This document shows positions 11,901 through 49,739 of a stretch of DNA of 64,000 bases, one piece after another. Every line of letters starts with the position of its first letter. Position 1 is the stretch's first letter. Below the pieces are notes generated by a model. The model saw only the letters and a list, made by a program, of their open reading frames with translations, ran no database searches and had not been told where the DNA came from. Source of the stretch: Chionoecetes opilio (Eukaryota; Arthropoda; Malacostraca; Decapoda; Majidae). The stretch is from positions 254,041-318,040 of the forward strand of contig JACEEZ010022538.1 in assembly GCA_016584305.1 (NCBI GenBank), written 5' to 3'. The translations under genes were made by a program, and so were the position numbers.

Positions 11901-11946
11901 GTAAACTTTTCTTTTTGTCACAAGCTTTTACCTTACATATAGTTAG

Positions 11947-12385
11947 TGATCCCTGTCTTACTCTATGGTTGTGAGACATGGACACTAAATAGCGACTTGA
12001 AGAGACGAATCGATGCCTTTGGTAATAAGTGTCTTCGCAGAATCATGGGGTTTCGCTGGGATGATTACGTGTCAAATCAGCGATTGCACCGTGAGACTGA
12101 ATTGAGGCCTATTACCTGCATAGTCCGTCAGCGCCAACTTCGGCTATATGGGCATGTGGCACGCTACCCTGAAACCGATCCTTCCCATCGGGTTGTATCT
12201 GTAAGAGACAATCCGGCGTGGAGGAGACCAAGGCTCGTGGCTGGGGCAAGTTGATGTTTCTTGTTGAGAGTTGCTAGGTATGGGGAAGGAGCCTGCATGG
12301 AGACTCGCGCGTGGTGGCCCCCGGGAGTGGCGTCGTAGGGTGGGCGAGGCGACGCGCCCCCCAGCGTATGCCCCCAAGGATTGAT
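11947..12385 (+). mobile_element. LINE 3' fragment, uninterrupted
   Basis: Starts at IPVLLYGCETWTLNSDLKRR and runs through RLYGHVARYPETDPSHRVVS to the end region near 12385. It preserves the single TA (ATTACCTGCATAGTCC) that is split in the copy at 228-2462. It lies in the intron of the unrecognised gene. Confidence 0.85.
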
Positions 12386-12831
12386 ATAGTTATAGTGTTA
12401 TATTTATGCGCACTTTGTCAAGTAAGGTTGAAGAGGTTGAATGAGGTGTGCTTGAAGGGAGAAATGCAGCAGTGTGAGGTGGTTTGGTCCTATAGAAAGG
12501 CTGGCAAAAAGTGCGATGACCAAGAGATCAGAGAGTGTGTATGAGTGTAGTAGATCCAGTGGGTTATAGAGGACGACCCCCGGTGCCATGGGAGGACAGA
12601 GTGATGGGGGGTGAGAGGAGAATTAGAGTGCTACAGTTTGCATGACAGGAACAAATGGAGTCTTCTGTCAGGGCCATTCCCTTAGTATAGTTCCTCTCAG
12701 AGTCAGGCGGCAATATAAGAAGATAGCTAGATGCACTTTGTCCTTTAGGAGCCATTGTCAAGGCACAAGAATGTAAATTGTTGTAATTACCCACTGAGAA
12801 ATATCTGTCAATAAGCTGCAAGCACATCATA

Positions 12832-13147
12832 TGTAACGCTTCCGTGGTGCAGTGGCTAGCACGCTTACCTACAAATCCGCGGGCCCTGGTTCGAATCCCG
12901 GCCAGGGCAGTCAGCATGCAGCCCATCCAGCGGTTCATCCTTCCTTTTGGGGATGGTGGATAAATGGGTACCTGGGGAAACCTGGGGAAACCTGGGGAAG
13001 GTAACTGTGGTAACCCGGATGTCACACTAGCCCTGTGTCCCGGGGTAACGGGTCATCACCCACCACAGGCTCAAAGGCTAATGCCACGGAGATGAGCACC
13101 GAGGCCACGCGCAGCTTAACTTATGTCCCCATCTTTACCTTTACCTT
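12832..13147 (+). repeat. SINE-B, tRNA-derived
   Basis: Head TCCGTGGTGCAGTGGCTAGC (A box TGGTGCAGTGG) and B box GGTTCGAATCC at 12889-12899. The body ends CTTATGTCCCCATCTTTACC. Other copies on the minus strand: 42212-42477 and 53158-53463. The tRNA-like head carries no sign of being a functional tRNA gene (long fused body). Confidence 0.85.
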
Positions 13148-13320
13148 ACATCATATACCCACGCAAACATAAATTGATTGGTGGAAAATTATTGGATGGT
13201 GTCGGAAACAGGTGGTTTATTCAAGTGTTCAAATTGTGTACACTGCTTTCCCTCAATTTCCCCATGACAACTAACTCTATTTAGGCTGCAGGCATGGCAG
13301 GAACACATAGCAAACATTAA

Positions 13321-13524
13321 CCCCTTGAGACCCAGAACGTAATTCCCATTTTAATTTGGCTACCATTAGACGATTTTTAGTGAATATAAGCAAGATTTTA
13401 TAGATATGCCCTGTTTATTATCCTTGTCCACTAGCTAATTTGGTATATTCAGTTAGTTTTCGTAATTTTATGGTTAAAAACAGACTATTTCATATAGCAA
13501 ATGAGAGATCTGGGTGTGAAGGGG
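13321..13524 (+). mobile_element. TTAA-flanked MITE, copy 3
   Basis: 204 bp with TTAA on both sides (13317-13320, 13525-13528). Same ends as copy 1. Confidence 0.88.
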
Positions 13525-13877
13525 TTAACAAATCAACTGACGCTCAGGGAGTGGAAATTGGTTGTTTATTGAAATATTTATTCAGTATATGTAGTTACTC
13601 GTGTTTCCAAGATTTGGTCTGGCTTACCCAAGGTCCACAACAGCCGGCTGGTAAAATAATATTTTTTTTAGATCTGTCGAGGCTTCAATATGTAGTTTTA
13701 AAAAATATATTTGAAAGATTTGCCATGAAGTAAATGTATTGATAAATTATTTGTACACATGTGATGGGCTGACACACACACACACACACACTGATCATGT
13801 TTATAAGGGCTGTGGTATGCCAGCTGTGGTATATCAAACATACTGTAGGTGGACATCCTGTGGCTCCCTGTGAACTG

Positions 13878-14048
<171 letters not shown>

Positions 14049-14354
14049 GGTATATTATTTTGGGTGTTATTTAACTTCAGCATATTTATTTATTGAACGT
14101 TTTGACAGCCGAGTGTCACCTAAAGTAATCTTAAACAGATAAGAAAGTTACTAAATTAGAAGTATGAATAGGTAAAATAATACCTATTCATACTTTTAAT
14201 TAAATGTTGTAACTTTCTGATCTGTTTTAGATGACTGAAGTAAGCTGTCAACACGGTTAATAAATAAAGATGCTGAAAGTATCAACACTAGTTTTACTTT
14301 TTGTACTGTCTACCATATTCCAGGTATGTACTATGTACCTTTACTCATTAAAAT

Positions 14355-14483
14355 TTTGCTGGTGATGCAGTAATCTTTGCTGAGTCGCTGGAGGTCCTGG
14401 TGATGGCTCTCGAGGCACTGCACGAGGAGGCAAAGCCTTTGGGACTTGAGGTCTCCTGGCTCAAGACCAAGGTCCAGGTGTTT
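14355..14483 (+). mobile_element. LINE reverse transcriptase fragment
   Basis: Encodes the piece GDAVIFAESLEVLVMALEAL and PLGLEVSWLKTKVQVF of the same LINE family. It is fused directly to an unrelated pogo-type fragment at about 14484. Confidence 0.8.
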
Positions 14484-14962
14484 GTCCTGGACTCCAGGTC
14501 TGGAGTCACCTGTGTCGTCTTCCTCACTTGTGACGCCATCCTCTCCCTCCAAATGTTTCACCTCTTCCTCCGTGTCTGCAGCCTGCAGAAGTTGTTGATA
14601 ATAACGGCGCTGGTAAAACATTTTGATATTGCAAATGGCCTCTTGGTCCAGCGGCTGTAGGAGTGAGGTGGTGTTCGGGGGCAGAAATTCCACCTTAACA
14701 CACTTGTGCCTCCTGACGAATCACCGAGGGTGTGACGGTACGTTGTCTGGCAGCAGCAGCACATTGAAGGGGAGGCCGAGACTCCTGCAATGGCGGCGAG
14801 CATCGGGGATGAAGCAGATGTCAAACCAAACCAGGGTCTAACCCTGCCCATAGTATTACAAAGCTGGGAGTGTACTGGAAGGGAGGGAGAGCGGGGTGGG
14901 GAGGGAGTGGCCTGAGGCAATGAGTAGCAGGAGTCCTGATTGGTTAGTGGCTGAGAGAGCAA
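14484..14962 (-). mobile_element. Pogo/Tigger-type DDE transposase fragment, frameshifted
   Basis: Minus-strand sequence encodes LPFNVLLLPDNVPSHPR and EFLPPNTTSLLQPLDQEAI, the signature of the pogo/Tigger/CENP-B DDE transposase core (second Asp in DN, then the LPPNTTS...QPLDQ motif). It continues as CNIKMFYQRRYYQQLLQAAD. At least one frame change separates the two motifs, so this is a dead fragment. No terminal repeats could be assigned. Confidence 0.8.
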
Positions 14963-15246
14963 GACGGATCAGGCGTGATTGCCGGTGAGCCTGATGGTGC
15001 CGCATTCCCCGAAATTTCAAACGGAAGCTAGTAGATTTTGTGGTAGTTTGAATTCTCTTCCGTGAATACATACTGCGCTAGACAAATTGAGCGTAACTAT
15101 AAACCACGTCCTTCTCTCCTTTTCCCGTGCCCAAACCACCTCAATCGCCTTACTCTCAGCACTGCACTCGGCTCCTTCAACCCACATCTTCTTGCCACCT
15201 CATCACTGGAATAAATTTATTCATGATCTGTTATCTTTGTTCCCAG

Positions 15247-15315
15247 GTTGGCTACCAGAAGTGGCATGAGTTTGAGCCGGGCCACCCCCTGCACGACGAC
15301 CCCGCAGCCAGCTAG
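15247..15315 (+). CDS. Terminal coding exon of the unrecognised gene
   Basis: Acceptor TTCCCAG, then 22 codons VGYQKWHEFEPGHPLHDDPA ending AS and a TAG stop at 15313-15315. It is in phase 0 with 11900, giving a C-terminus of about 62 residues with His/Asp/Pro at the end. Codon composition contrasts with the flanks. The product is not recognised. No canonical AATAAA was located just downstream. Confidence 0.7.
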   Translation, partial: VGYQKWHEFEPGHPLHDDPAAS

Positions 15316-15684
15316 GGGGAGACTCGCACTGTAGCAGGAGAGAAATGGAGATGTAATGTGTAAATACAGTAAAATAAGTCATTCTCATCTTCCTTTGTTT
15401 ATTCCCAAGATGTATAGCAATGTAGTGAATGCATGTCAGTAACAATTTTACATGCTTATCTCCCTTTGAAATTTGTTCATTCCCGCAGTCATTAATGAGA
15501 GAGAGATTAGGTGTATGGAGCAGAAAATCTAAATTGAGTTCTAATTTCTATCCCATTAGTATTTTCTGCCTACTTACTAATGAATACAACATTTCCCGGA
15601 CAAAATATTTCTCCCGATCCACTACAAGAACCACCACCAGGACGAGGACGCTGCCGTTTGTATGCCACACTCTCTTACACTCCC

Positions 15685-16075
15685 TAAAAGATGATGAAAA
15701 TATCAGAAGTCACTAAAAGATGATGAAAATATCAGAAGAGTCACTAAAAGATGATGAAAATATCAGAACAGTCACTAAAAGATGATGGAAATATCAGAAC
15801 AGTCACTAAAAGATGATGAAAATATCAGAAGTCACTAAAAGATGATGAAAATATCAGAACAGTCACTAAAAGATGATGAAAATATCAGAAGTCACTAAAA
15901 GATGATGAAAATATCAGAACAGTCACTAAAAGATGATGGAAATATCAGAACAGTCACTAAAAGATGATGAAAATATCAGAACAGTCACTAAAAGATGATG
16001 AAAATATCAGAACAGTCACTAAAAGATGATGAAAATATCACAACAGTCACTAAAAGATGATGAAAATATTAGAAA
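15685..16075. repeat. ~30-bp minisatellite, about 12 units
   Basis: Unit AGTCACTAAAAGATGATGAA followed by AATATCAGAAC; some units lack AAC. A single further unit lies at 16449-16475. There are no distinct spacers, so it is not a CRISPR. Confidence 0.97.
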
Positions 16076-16162
16076 TTAAAAAAACTCTAAAATCTCTCCT
16101 ATGTACTGTACGTTGTGCCGTAGGAAGGGTATACTGGGCAACCTTCCTGTGTTGCCCCACCT

Positions 16163-16292
16163 ACTCTATAACTACTACTACCACCACTACTACTCCTACT
16201 ATTACTCCTCCTACTACTACTACTACTACTACTTCTACTTCTACTATTACTCCTCCTCCTCCTACTACTACTACTACCACTACCACCACCAT
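16163..16292. repeat. (CTA)n/(CTC)n trinucleotide array
   Basis: CTACTACTACC, CTCCTCCT and ACTACTACTACC repeats with interruptions. No coding use. Confidence 0.95.
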
Positions 16293-16379
16293 GCACATAA
16301 ACCCATCATCTGTTCCTCGACTGATCTGTTTATGCTTTGAACACTTGATAACAACCCTTTTCGCATATAACTAGGTAGT

Positions 16380-19300
16380 GAGCGTGACCTCTTCCCTTAG
16401 TCAGTCCCTCACTCCACTCAAGTCTCAGCTCCCACGTACAGTACACATACACTCCCTAAAAGATGATGAAAATATTAGTAATGAAAAGAACTCGGCCTTG
16501 AAAAGTGTTGCCTCATAGTATCCATGATTGTAGTTTAATAGTGTAAGTCTTCTTTTATCATTATTATTCTTTTTTTAAATTCATGTTGCACTTTATAAGG
16601 AAGCAGAGATAAGCCCTTCATAAATGCAGGAGTTATGTTACTTATGTGGTTTTCAATTTGTCTATGGCAGGTACCTATTTGATCATAAGTATTAGTTAGC
16701 TAGACATAGTTTCCTAATACTTTTTGCTCCATCCACATAATTGATTAATACTACATTGTCTTATTAGACATTATTAGGTTATGTCTTATTTCACCCTAAA
16801 GATAGAAAAAAGTAGAGGTGAGTTTCTGATATTTTTCTTATAAAGGAATCATGGTACATGATGCAGTCACTGAATATACACATACAATATTGCACACATG
16901 AGCTGACATATCATAAGACTATTCAGAAGAACGAAAATTATCTACATAAGTGTCAGAGAGAGAGAGCTGAACATGTTAATAAGAGGAAATAAATGTTACA
17001 CAGTGTTAGGAAGAGAGCCCTTTGTTACAGGCGATGGAGAAACAGGAATGCAAACAGAGAAATTGTGAATGTGTGTTATGTGAGATGTGTAGTAGCTCCT
17101 CTATACCTTGCATTCACCCTTGGAATAAAGAGAGGAACAAAGCCGGCCAACAACGACCCTCCATGAACACTACAGTACGTAATATGTGAATTCTAAAGTA
17201 CATAATTGGACAGAAAGTAGAATTGGAAACAGGATAATATCAATCAACACTTATATCCCATACACAACAACTAGGTTAACATGTCTACGTAAAACTTATA
17301 TAATGTAAACAGCATCTACTTAAGACAGGATAAAGGGTGTTGGGAAGTCATGGTGATGCCTAAGGTCGTGAAGCTTTGCCAGTTGTCAGCCCAAAACTCC
17401 TGTACACATGACTACTAATACTGTATTCATCTTGGCAAGGACACTCATGATAGCTTAGTCCCATGACCCAAGTATTCACATGATACACTGGTCTACATAG
17501 TGAAGTCAACAAGTTAGACGGATGGATTGATGGATTGTAATGCCAAAAAGGGGGAAATGTGCCAGACATCAGAGGTCATATGGCACTATGGCAAAGCATA
17601 ACAAAGGAAGGGGTTATAGAGAAAGAGTGGAACGGTGAGGGAAGGGGAAAGGAACGGAATGTTACAGCAGGATGGTTAGATCAGATGAAGGATGTGTATT
17701 TGTTGGAGAAAGGAGATTAAATGACTCGGGGAGAAGGAGGGGGATTCCGGGAGAATGCCCGCAAGACAGGGAGGTCGGGAAAGGGAGGACAAATGAGGAA
17801 AGGAACTGGAACGGGCAGGAATAAGATGGGGGCAGGATAGGACATGTTGAACAGTAAGAGAAATAGACTGATGGATTGAGACCTTGTTTGCTATACATGG
17901 TCCTCCAAATGTGACCTGATGTGCAGCCAAGGTCTATTGGATCCCACAGTGTTGTCATTAGCAAACACAGTATCCTCCCTTTCCTCTCACGCCCTGCTCA
18001 TAAAACAACAAAACCTCTAGCATAAGCCATGACCTCAGGCATACCATCACACTTCCACGGTCAACACCTTAACTTAGAATGTTCACAGCTTAATATAAAA
18101 ACACAGTGCAAATCTAATGCCCACATAACTTAGGAGGATGTACTTATACTATGATCCCTCGTGTAATCTGTACCCTAACAAAGTGAATGGTGTCCCTCAA
18201 GGTTGTATCCTTGTATTGGTGTGTTGGTAGTGGCTGCCCCCACAACACCACATGAATATGAAATGTGTCCATGAAAAATTAATGCTGCCCCGTGATAACA
18301 TATTCATTATATTACCTTGTCCTTCATGCGTTCACACACACTCACACATGACCAGAAATATCAAAACTGACCACATCAGGAAAAGAAGGATTTGATTTTA
18401 ATGTTCAAAGCAGCAGAGACTGTCAAATGTGGACAGAAAGGATCTCTTGTCAAGGGGTAATTAAGTTTTTAAGATGCCTCCTTAACTCTCCCAGTAATGA
18501 TGAAAGGTTCTGTGAATGATGGGAGTTTGAGAAATGTCTGAATCGAATTTTCATTGGACGAGAGTCTGAATTACGGGAGTCATATTACACAGAGGAGAAA
18601 GCCATCTGTTATTCCCAGACTACCTATGACTGAAGGCAAACTGTGATGCAGGAGAGAAATCAATATGACATACTGATTATTGAAGATACTATGGCAAATA
18701 ATTACTCTTTGATATATATTTAGTGGAATGTCTTGCGTGCCGTTTTCAAATTATGACTTTACAAACAAAATGCCTGTCACTTCACTCTACACTGAGCAGA
18801 CTTAACACCATTTAGTGTAACTTCTATCTGCTACAAGGAGGACATATGCAACATCCATGTTTTCTTCTCCTATCATCCCACATTCACTAATTACAAGACA
18901 ATCACACGACAACATTTCCCCAGTGTAGTCATGACATGCACACACACATCCTCCCTTCCTTTTCATGCCTTGCTCATACAACTCTACATGGAGGGTACAT
19001 TGTATCTACATGTTACTGCAAGTCAATCCCAACATGTGCTGGGGACTCATCATACTGCATTGGTGGCACAAGTATAACATTATGAGACACTTGTTATGAA
19101 GACAATACCGGGCATTACCTTCCCTTCACTGTGTGTCCTACTAACTATTGATGACAACAAAACATACAAGCTTTTGATATGGAACATTAGCATGAGGGTG
19201 AAGGATGATGTATCAGTTAAGCTACTTAAGCAACTACTATCCACTACAACACTACTCTACTACTACAGTACTACTACTTGATGAGGATGATGATGGGGTG

Positions 19301-19560
19301 AGGAAGTAAGTTAATGACTATAGTCTATTTTTTTTAACAAGACAAAAATTCCATTCAATCTTAAGGTTTCATGCTTTTCATTCATGCTTAAACTGATGCC
19401 TATGTTTACCTGATAATATGGTTAACTATGATAAAATATAACTGAAATTTAGAAGAACCGTACTATTCCCTTCTCCTGGCATCAAATATCAGGCAGTAAA
19501 CAGCAAGAGGTCAGGATTTTTCACCTCGTAAAAAAAATAGAGAGTATACAGTTAAGATAG
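16380..19560. other. Non-coding interval, nothing recognised
   Basis: AT-rich sequence without a convincing exon on either strand. A GGGA-rich stretch lies at 17630-17850. No tRNA, long repeat or transposon termini were recognised. Confidence 0.5.
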
Positions 19561-19605
19561 TAGTCACTTTGGTTTTGATGGCGTCGGCCCCCGGCGTGCG
19601 GCCTC
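19500..19605 (-). other. Weak candidate for TMX3 terminal exon
   Basis: A short GC-rich island (about 19570-19605) in AT-rich sequence follows a possible acceptor (GTGTGAG) and would splice in phase 1 to exon 11. The predicted tail (GRTPGADAIKTK, then about 20 more residues to a stop) is not conserved with known TMX3 tails. Offered only because no better acidic/lysine-rich tail was seen between 15.3 and 22.3 kb. Confidence 0.15.
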
Positions 19606-19741
19606 ACACACCCCACACAATATACAGAGTTACTCAGTCCACCTCTACATGGAACACAATTGTCATGGCATTATATTACATAAAAGAAATATATACTACA
19701 ATAAATACATCGTTTTCCACAGTTAAGAAGAATACATCTAA

Positions 19742-20976
19742 TAAGGGGCCATTCAAAAATTACATAATGCTTTTTTTTGTCTTTTTTACCCCCTCCCTTC
19801 GTCACGCCTTGCAATTCAAGAGAACTGGAACCCAAAATGCCAGGGGTCGCTGGCAGATTTAACTCACTTTTTTGATAATAAGTTGGTCTACTGGAAAACA
19901 AAATATGGGCTTATTCCACTGCACTTAAAACACAAAAGTATAATATTAAGAACGATTTTCTTCTATATGTATATTGTATAGAAGCCTCAATCTGTAAAAC
20001 ATTGTATATAACCAAATAACCAAGGAGGTTATAGTTGAGGAGGCGAGGTAAATGCTACTCTATGATATTATATAGTCAATAACGTATGTTTAGAAGTTAT
20101 CTATACCTAGGCAGTCATATTTTCCTGTTATTATTGTGTATCAATCAGATAGAAAGCCTGGAAGCGCAATGAGTCGACGCGTGAAGTGGCAATGTTTTGA
20201 TTCAATCTCCCCGCCACAATCTCCCCCCCCCCCCACCACTCCCCGCCGCGGCGTGTCGCCTCCACAATTATAACCTACATTGTCGCAGCAACAAGCCGAT
20301 TTCGGCATTCTTTATTCTTCGTTTTTCCAAGGCATTGCTTATTGTATTTTGACAAGCGTTTGCCAGACGCAGCAGTACTGTCTTAGAAAACAGTGTGAAC
20401 ATCGCTCAAATTTTACATGCCACAATATACATGTAAAAAATATATTAAGCTTTGCTACTCGAGGCGAGTAATTTGCATTAAATTGCTATTATAGAACGTT
20501 CCATCGTAATGCATGTCATCCATATAATTAGTAGAACAACAGAAGAACTATATTTTTTGGTATTCAGATGCGGTGCATCAATGTTTATCGCTAAATTAAT
20601 TTATGAAAAATATTAGTCGCGGAGCCAAAACACAGTAGACCAACCTTTGAGTTAAAACTGCCAGCGACCACTGGCATTTCTAGAGTTTCAGATCATTGGA
20701 ATTAACACATGTACAGACCCCCCTTCAAAAATTATACAACAGCAATTAGTACCCTCCCAATTAGAAGGTCCATTTTTTTTCAAATACAATATAATATATG
20801 TCTAGCCTAAGTACCTGCAAATTATCATCTCTAGGTTTTTCTTTCAAAATCTGAAAATGTTATGTCACACACAGCTGCACCCCCCCCCCCCCCCCCACTG
20901 TCACACTTATAACACTTCACCTTTACACCCCCCCCCTCCCCCTTTAGGCATTACGTAATTTTTGAACAGCCCCTTA
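19742..20976. mobile_element. 1.2 kb element with long imperfect inverted ends
   Basis: Outer ends TAAGGGGCCATTCAAAAATT and the inverse of TAAGGGGCTGTTCAAAAATT, continuing AC(A/G)TAATGC. The inverse similarity carries on inward: ATGCCAG(G/T)GGTCGCTGGCAG and GGTCTACTG at 19835-19890 mirror 20625-20680. Poly(C) runs at 20221-20234 and 20878-20896. No transposase; no target duplication resolved. The superfamily is not assigned. Confidence 0.7.
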
Positions 20977-21628
20977 CTGCCATTGGTCTGTGGTACCCAT
21001 CAAAGCCCTCGAGTGCCCACCACCGCTACCACCACATGAGTGAACACAACACTACCTACATATACCCACCCATACCCACATACCCAAAAAATGCCCTTTC
21101 GACCCAAACGCCAGGGTCGAAAATGCCCTTACCCAAACCCCTTACAAATATGCCCTCTTCATACCCAGCGGGCACGTGGGTATCAAAGTTAAAACGACAT
21201 ATTTCCGACCCTTGGGTATAGGATTTTGGGCTGTTTTGGGTATGTGTGTAAAGGTGGATTTAAGGGTAGGTTTAAATGCCCTTTTTAAATGTGAGTGAAC
21301 ACCACACATCCTGAACCATTCATTGCACTGTTCCCTCTACACCCGCTACCACTCAGCCCTCAGCCAGCCTTGCCTCAACACTCTGCAGTCCGCCGTGAGC
21401 CATGCAGCCAGGTGGTGCTCGGGGCCGGGGAATGACGCCCACAATGCACGGCTACCCCTTCATTCCTTCTTCTCGTGGTGCTCTTCTGGAAATAAACAAT
21501 AAAGTGACGACCACATGTAGGTCTCACGTCCTATTGTAACTTCCTTATTTTCATTCTTATGTGACAGGTTACTTATCATCACCATCATCCAGAATCATCA
21601 ATAAATGGATATCGCAAAACATCATTAA

Positions 21629-21834
21629 CCCCTTCACGCCCAGATTTTTCCTTTGCTATATAAAAATTCATCTGTTGTTAGCCATAAAATTATGAAAAGT
21701 AACTTAATATACCAATTTACTTAGTCAACAAGGATACTAAACAGGTCATAGCTATAAAATAATGCTTATATTCACAAAAAATCATCTAATGGTACCCAAA
21801 GTACAATGGAAATTACGTTCTGGGTCACAAGGGG
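21629..21834 (-). mobile_element. TTAA-flanked MITE, copy 4
   Basis: 206 bp with TTAA on both sides (21625-21628, 21835-21838). Confidence 0.88.
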
Positions 21835-22346
21835 TTAAAAAAACTCTTGTCCAGACACTCCAATCTTGCAAAATAACCCGACACTAATAACAGGAGTATT
21901 ATTTCCCCCATTCAGTGGTAATAAACATCAAAGATCTCCTCGTCATACTGAAGTACATATTAATCTGTAAGTGTTACCAAATCTTTGCAGATTATATTTT
22001 TTTGGAGTTGCAAATAAAAGTTCACTTTTTTTTTTATTATAGACTATTATATAAATAATGCTTATACAGAACTCTGTGACAGCATTATGAGAAAACTATA
22101 AATCAAGGAAGGAAAGACTGTAAATCACCAAAGTTTAGATGTACAGATATGTGAATTCAATTACTTCAGAAACCATGGAGCTGTTTAGTAATTTTGTCAC
22201 AGGAACTACCACGTGTAGATCTCACGGCCTCTTGTAGCTTCCTTATTTTATGATGTTCTTAATCTCTTAGTTGTGATGAATGTAAAACAAAACAGTGCAC
22301 AAGGAAACAAAGGGAATGTTATCAGTGAAAACCATGGGCAGCTTAC

Positions 22347-48108
<25,762 letters not shown>

Positions 48109-48604
48109 GTTGTTGTCTTCTGCTGTCTTGACTCGGGTGTCAACGCGACGGACGCTCTTGGCTCAGGGACTATTTTTTATCTCACTCAATACACTACTAA
48201 TGGCTTTCTGGTTTCTTATAGTAGCTCAGAATATAATGTAATGAGTTTATATGGTAGTAAAGATGCATGGTTTAGTGTATTTATGCAGAGAGAGGGAGAA
48301 AGTGGGGGTGAGGGCTGAGGGGAGAAGCGCGCCACTTTCAAGGTCATTTCTTTACCTTAGGAAGATCAAGAAAGAAAGTAGGAAAAGGAAAAGAAAAGAG
48401 GAAAGAAAGTTATAGAAACTAAAAGACAGAATAAGAGAAGACAACTAACTAAAGACCCAGACAGCAATAAGAAACACGTCAGGGAGTGCCGATGAAAAAG
48501 GCCTGACTCCCGACCACTGAGCTCTATATTATTATAGAGCTCAGTGCTCCCGACCCACAACTCAACTCAACTGAACTGAACCTTTACCGAGTTGCTGGTC
48601 CTCA

Positions 48605-49275
48605 CTAATGTCTGACCTTCACCTCTTCTCCAGACTCCACTCAAGCCTCTCTCTCTCTCTCTCTTATTACCTCCTAAACAGTCCTTCCACTTTTCTCCAT
48701 GAATGTCTGTCCTCCACCTCTTCTCCACTCAAGCCTCGATCTTCTCTCCTATCATTCCTTATGCAGTCCTTCCACTTCTGCCTGTCTCATCCACTTATAA
48801 CTAACCTCCACCTCTTCTCCACTCAAGCCTGTCTCTCCTATCATCCCTTAAGCAGTTCTTTCACTTCTACCGCCTGTCTCATCCACTAATAACTAACCTC
48901 CACCTCTTCTCCACTCAAGCCTCTTGTCTCTCCTATCATCTCCTAAGCAATCCTTCCTTCCACTTCTTCTTTTGTCTCGTCTCCTTCTATCCACATTCAC
49001 ATACATCACTCTTCTACCCACACACTGTCCATCTAACCATTTCATGTTCTCATACCAATGCCTTCTCTTCTATATCTTCTTTGAAACTCTTGCAACCTGT
49101 CTCTCCTATCATTCCTTACGCAGTCCTTCCACTTCTATCGCCTGCCTCATCGCGTTCTATCCACATGAAGGCTTGTCATTCTTCTGCCCTCTGTCCATCA
49201 CTTCCTTCAATGCTCCCATATCAATGCATTCATTCTCCACTCCTGTATCTTCTTTAAAATTGCTGTAACCTTGGC
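48605..49275. repeat. ~100-bp degenerate pyrimidine-rich tandem repeats
   Basis: CCTCCACCTCTTCTCCACTC, TCTCCTATCATTCCTTA and CAGTCCTTCCACTTCT recur about five times between TMX3 and RalGDS. No gene recognised. Confidence 0.85.
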
Positions 49276-49439
49276 TGTCTATATTCAAGTCATTCTTTAA
49301 CTCTGTTTCTTGATATGTCCTGAAATCTATTAGAACAGTAACACAGATTTAAGTAATGTTGTAGGACATCTAATCCCTTTATCTCGGTAATTCCTCACTG
49401 TTTCTTAGTATGCCCTGAAATCTATTAAAGTACCTCAGA

Positions 49440-49630
49440 TTAAATTCCTTTTGTTCTTACTAGGGTGGTAGATGATTGGAATGGACTCAGTTAATAGGGA
49501 GTTTTACAAGGAGGCTAGACAGTGTTATGGATGGGGATGAAAGGTGGATACATGTAGGTAGTGTTAAGTAACAGGAACTACCACGTGTAGGTCTCCCAGC
49601 TTCTTGTAGCTTCCTTATTTTCTTATTATT
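49440..49630 (+). repeat. CCACGTGTAGG repeat family (probable LINE 3' end), best copy
   Basis: GGGTGGTAGATGATTGGAAT, then GGAGGCTAGACAGTGTTATG, GGAACTACCACGTGTAGG and CTTGTAGCTTCCTTATTTTC. Other copies: 945-1075, 4120-4330 (inverse), 21510-21565, 22196-22262, 52150-52765 (interrupted), 55045-55112, 55570-55640 (inverse), 55700-55912, 60640-60712 (inverse). The constant right end and variable left end fit 5'-truncated retroposons. Confidence 0.75.
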
Positions 49631-49739
49631 ATTCAAGCAAACTGTGTAAGGCATCTAATCCTTTAATCTAAAAAAAACAAATAAAAAAAATCTAATCTCT
49701 TTATCTCTTAGTGTTTACTGACACATCAGATTCTGTTTT

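Noticed and set aside
12836..12906. tRNA gene with internal promoter boxes
   Set aside because: It is the head of SINE-B, repeated at 42212 and 53158 with the same ~230-bp body.
15685..16075. CRISPR-like array
   Set aside because: Units are tandem with no unique spacers, and the genome is eukaryotic; it is a minisatellite.
48605..49275. Ser/Leu/Pro-rich open frames between TMX3 and RalGDS
   Set aside because: They follow a ~100-bp degenerate pyrimidine-rich tandem repeat; no start context, motif or splice sites.
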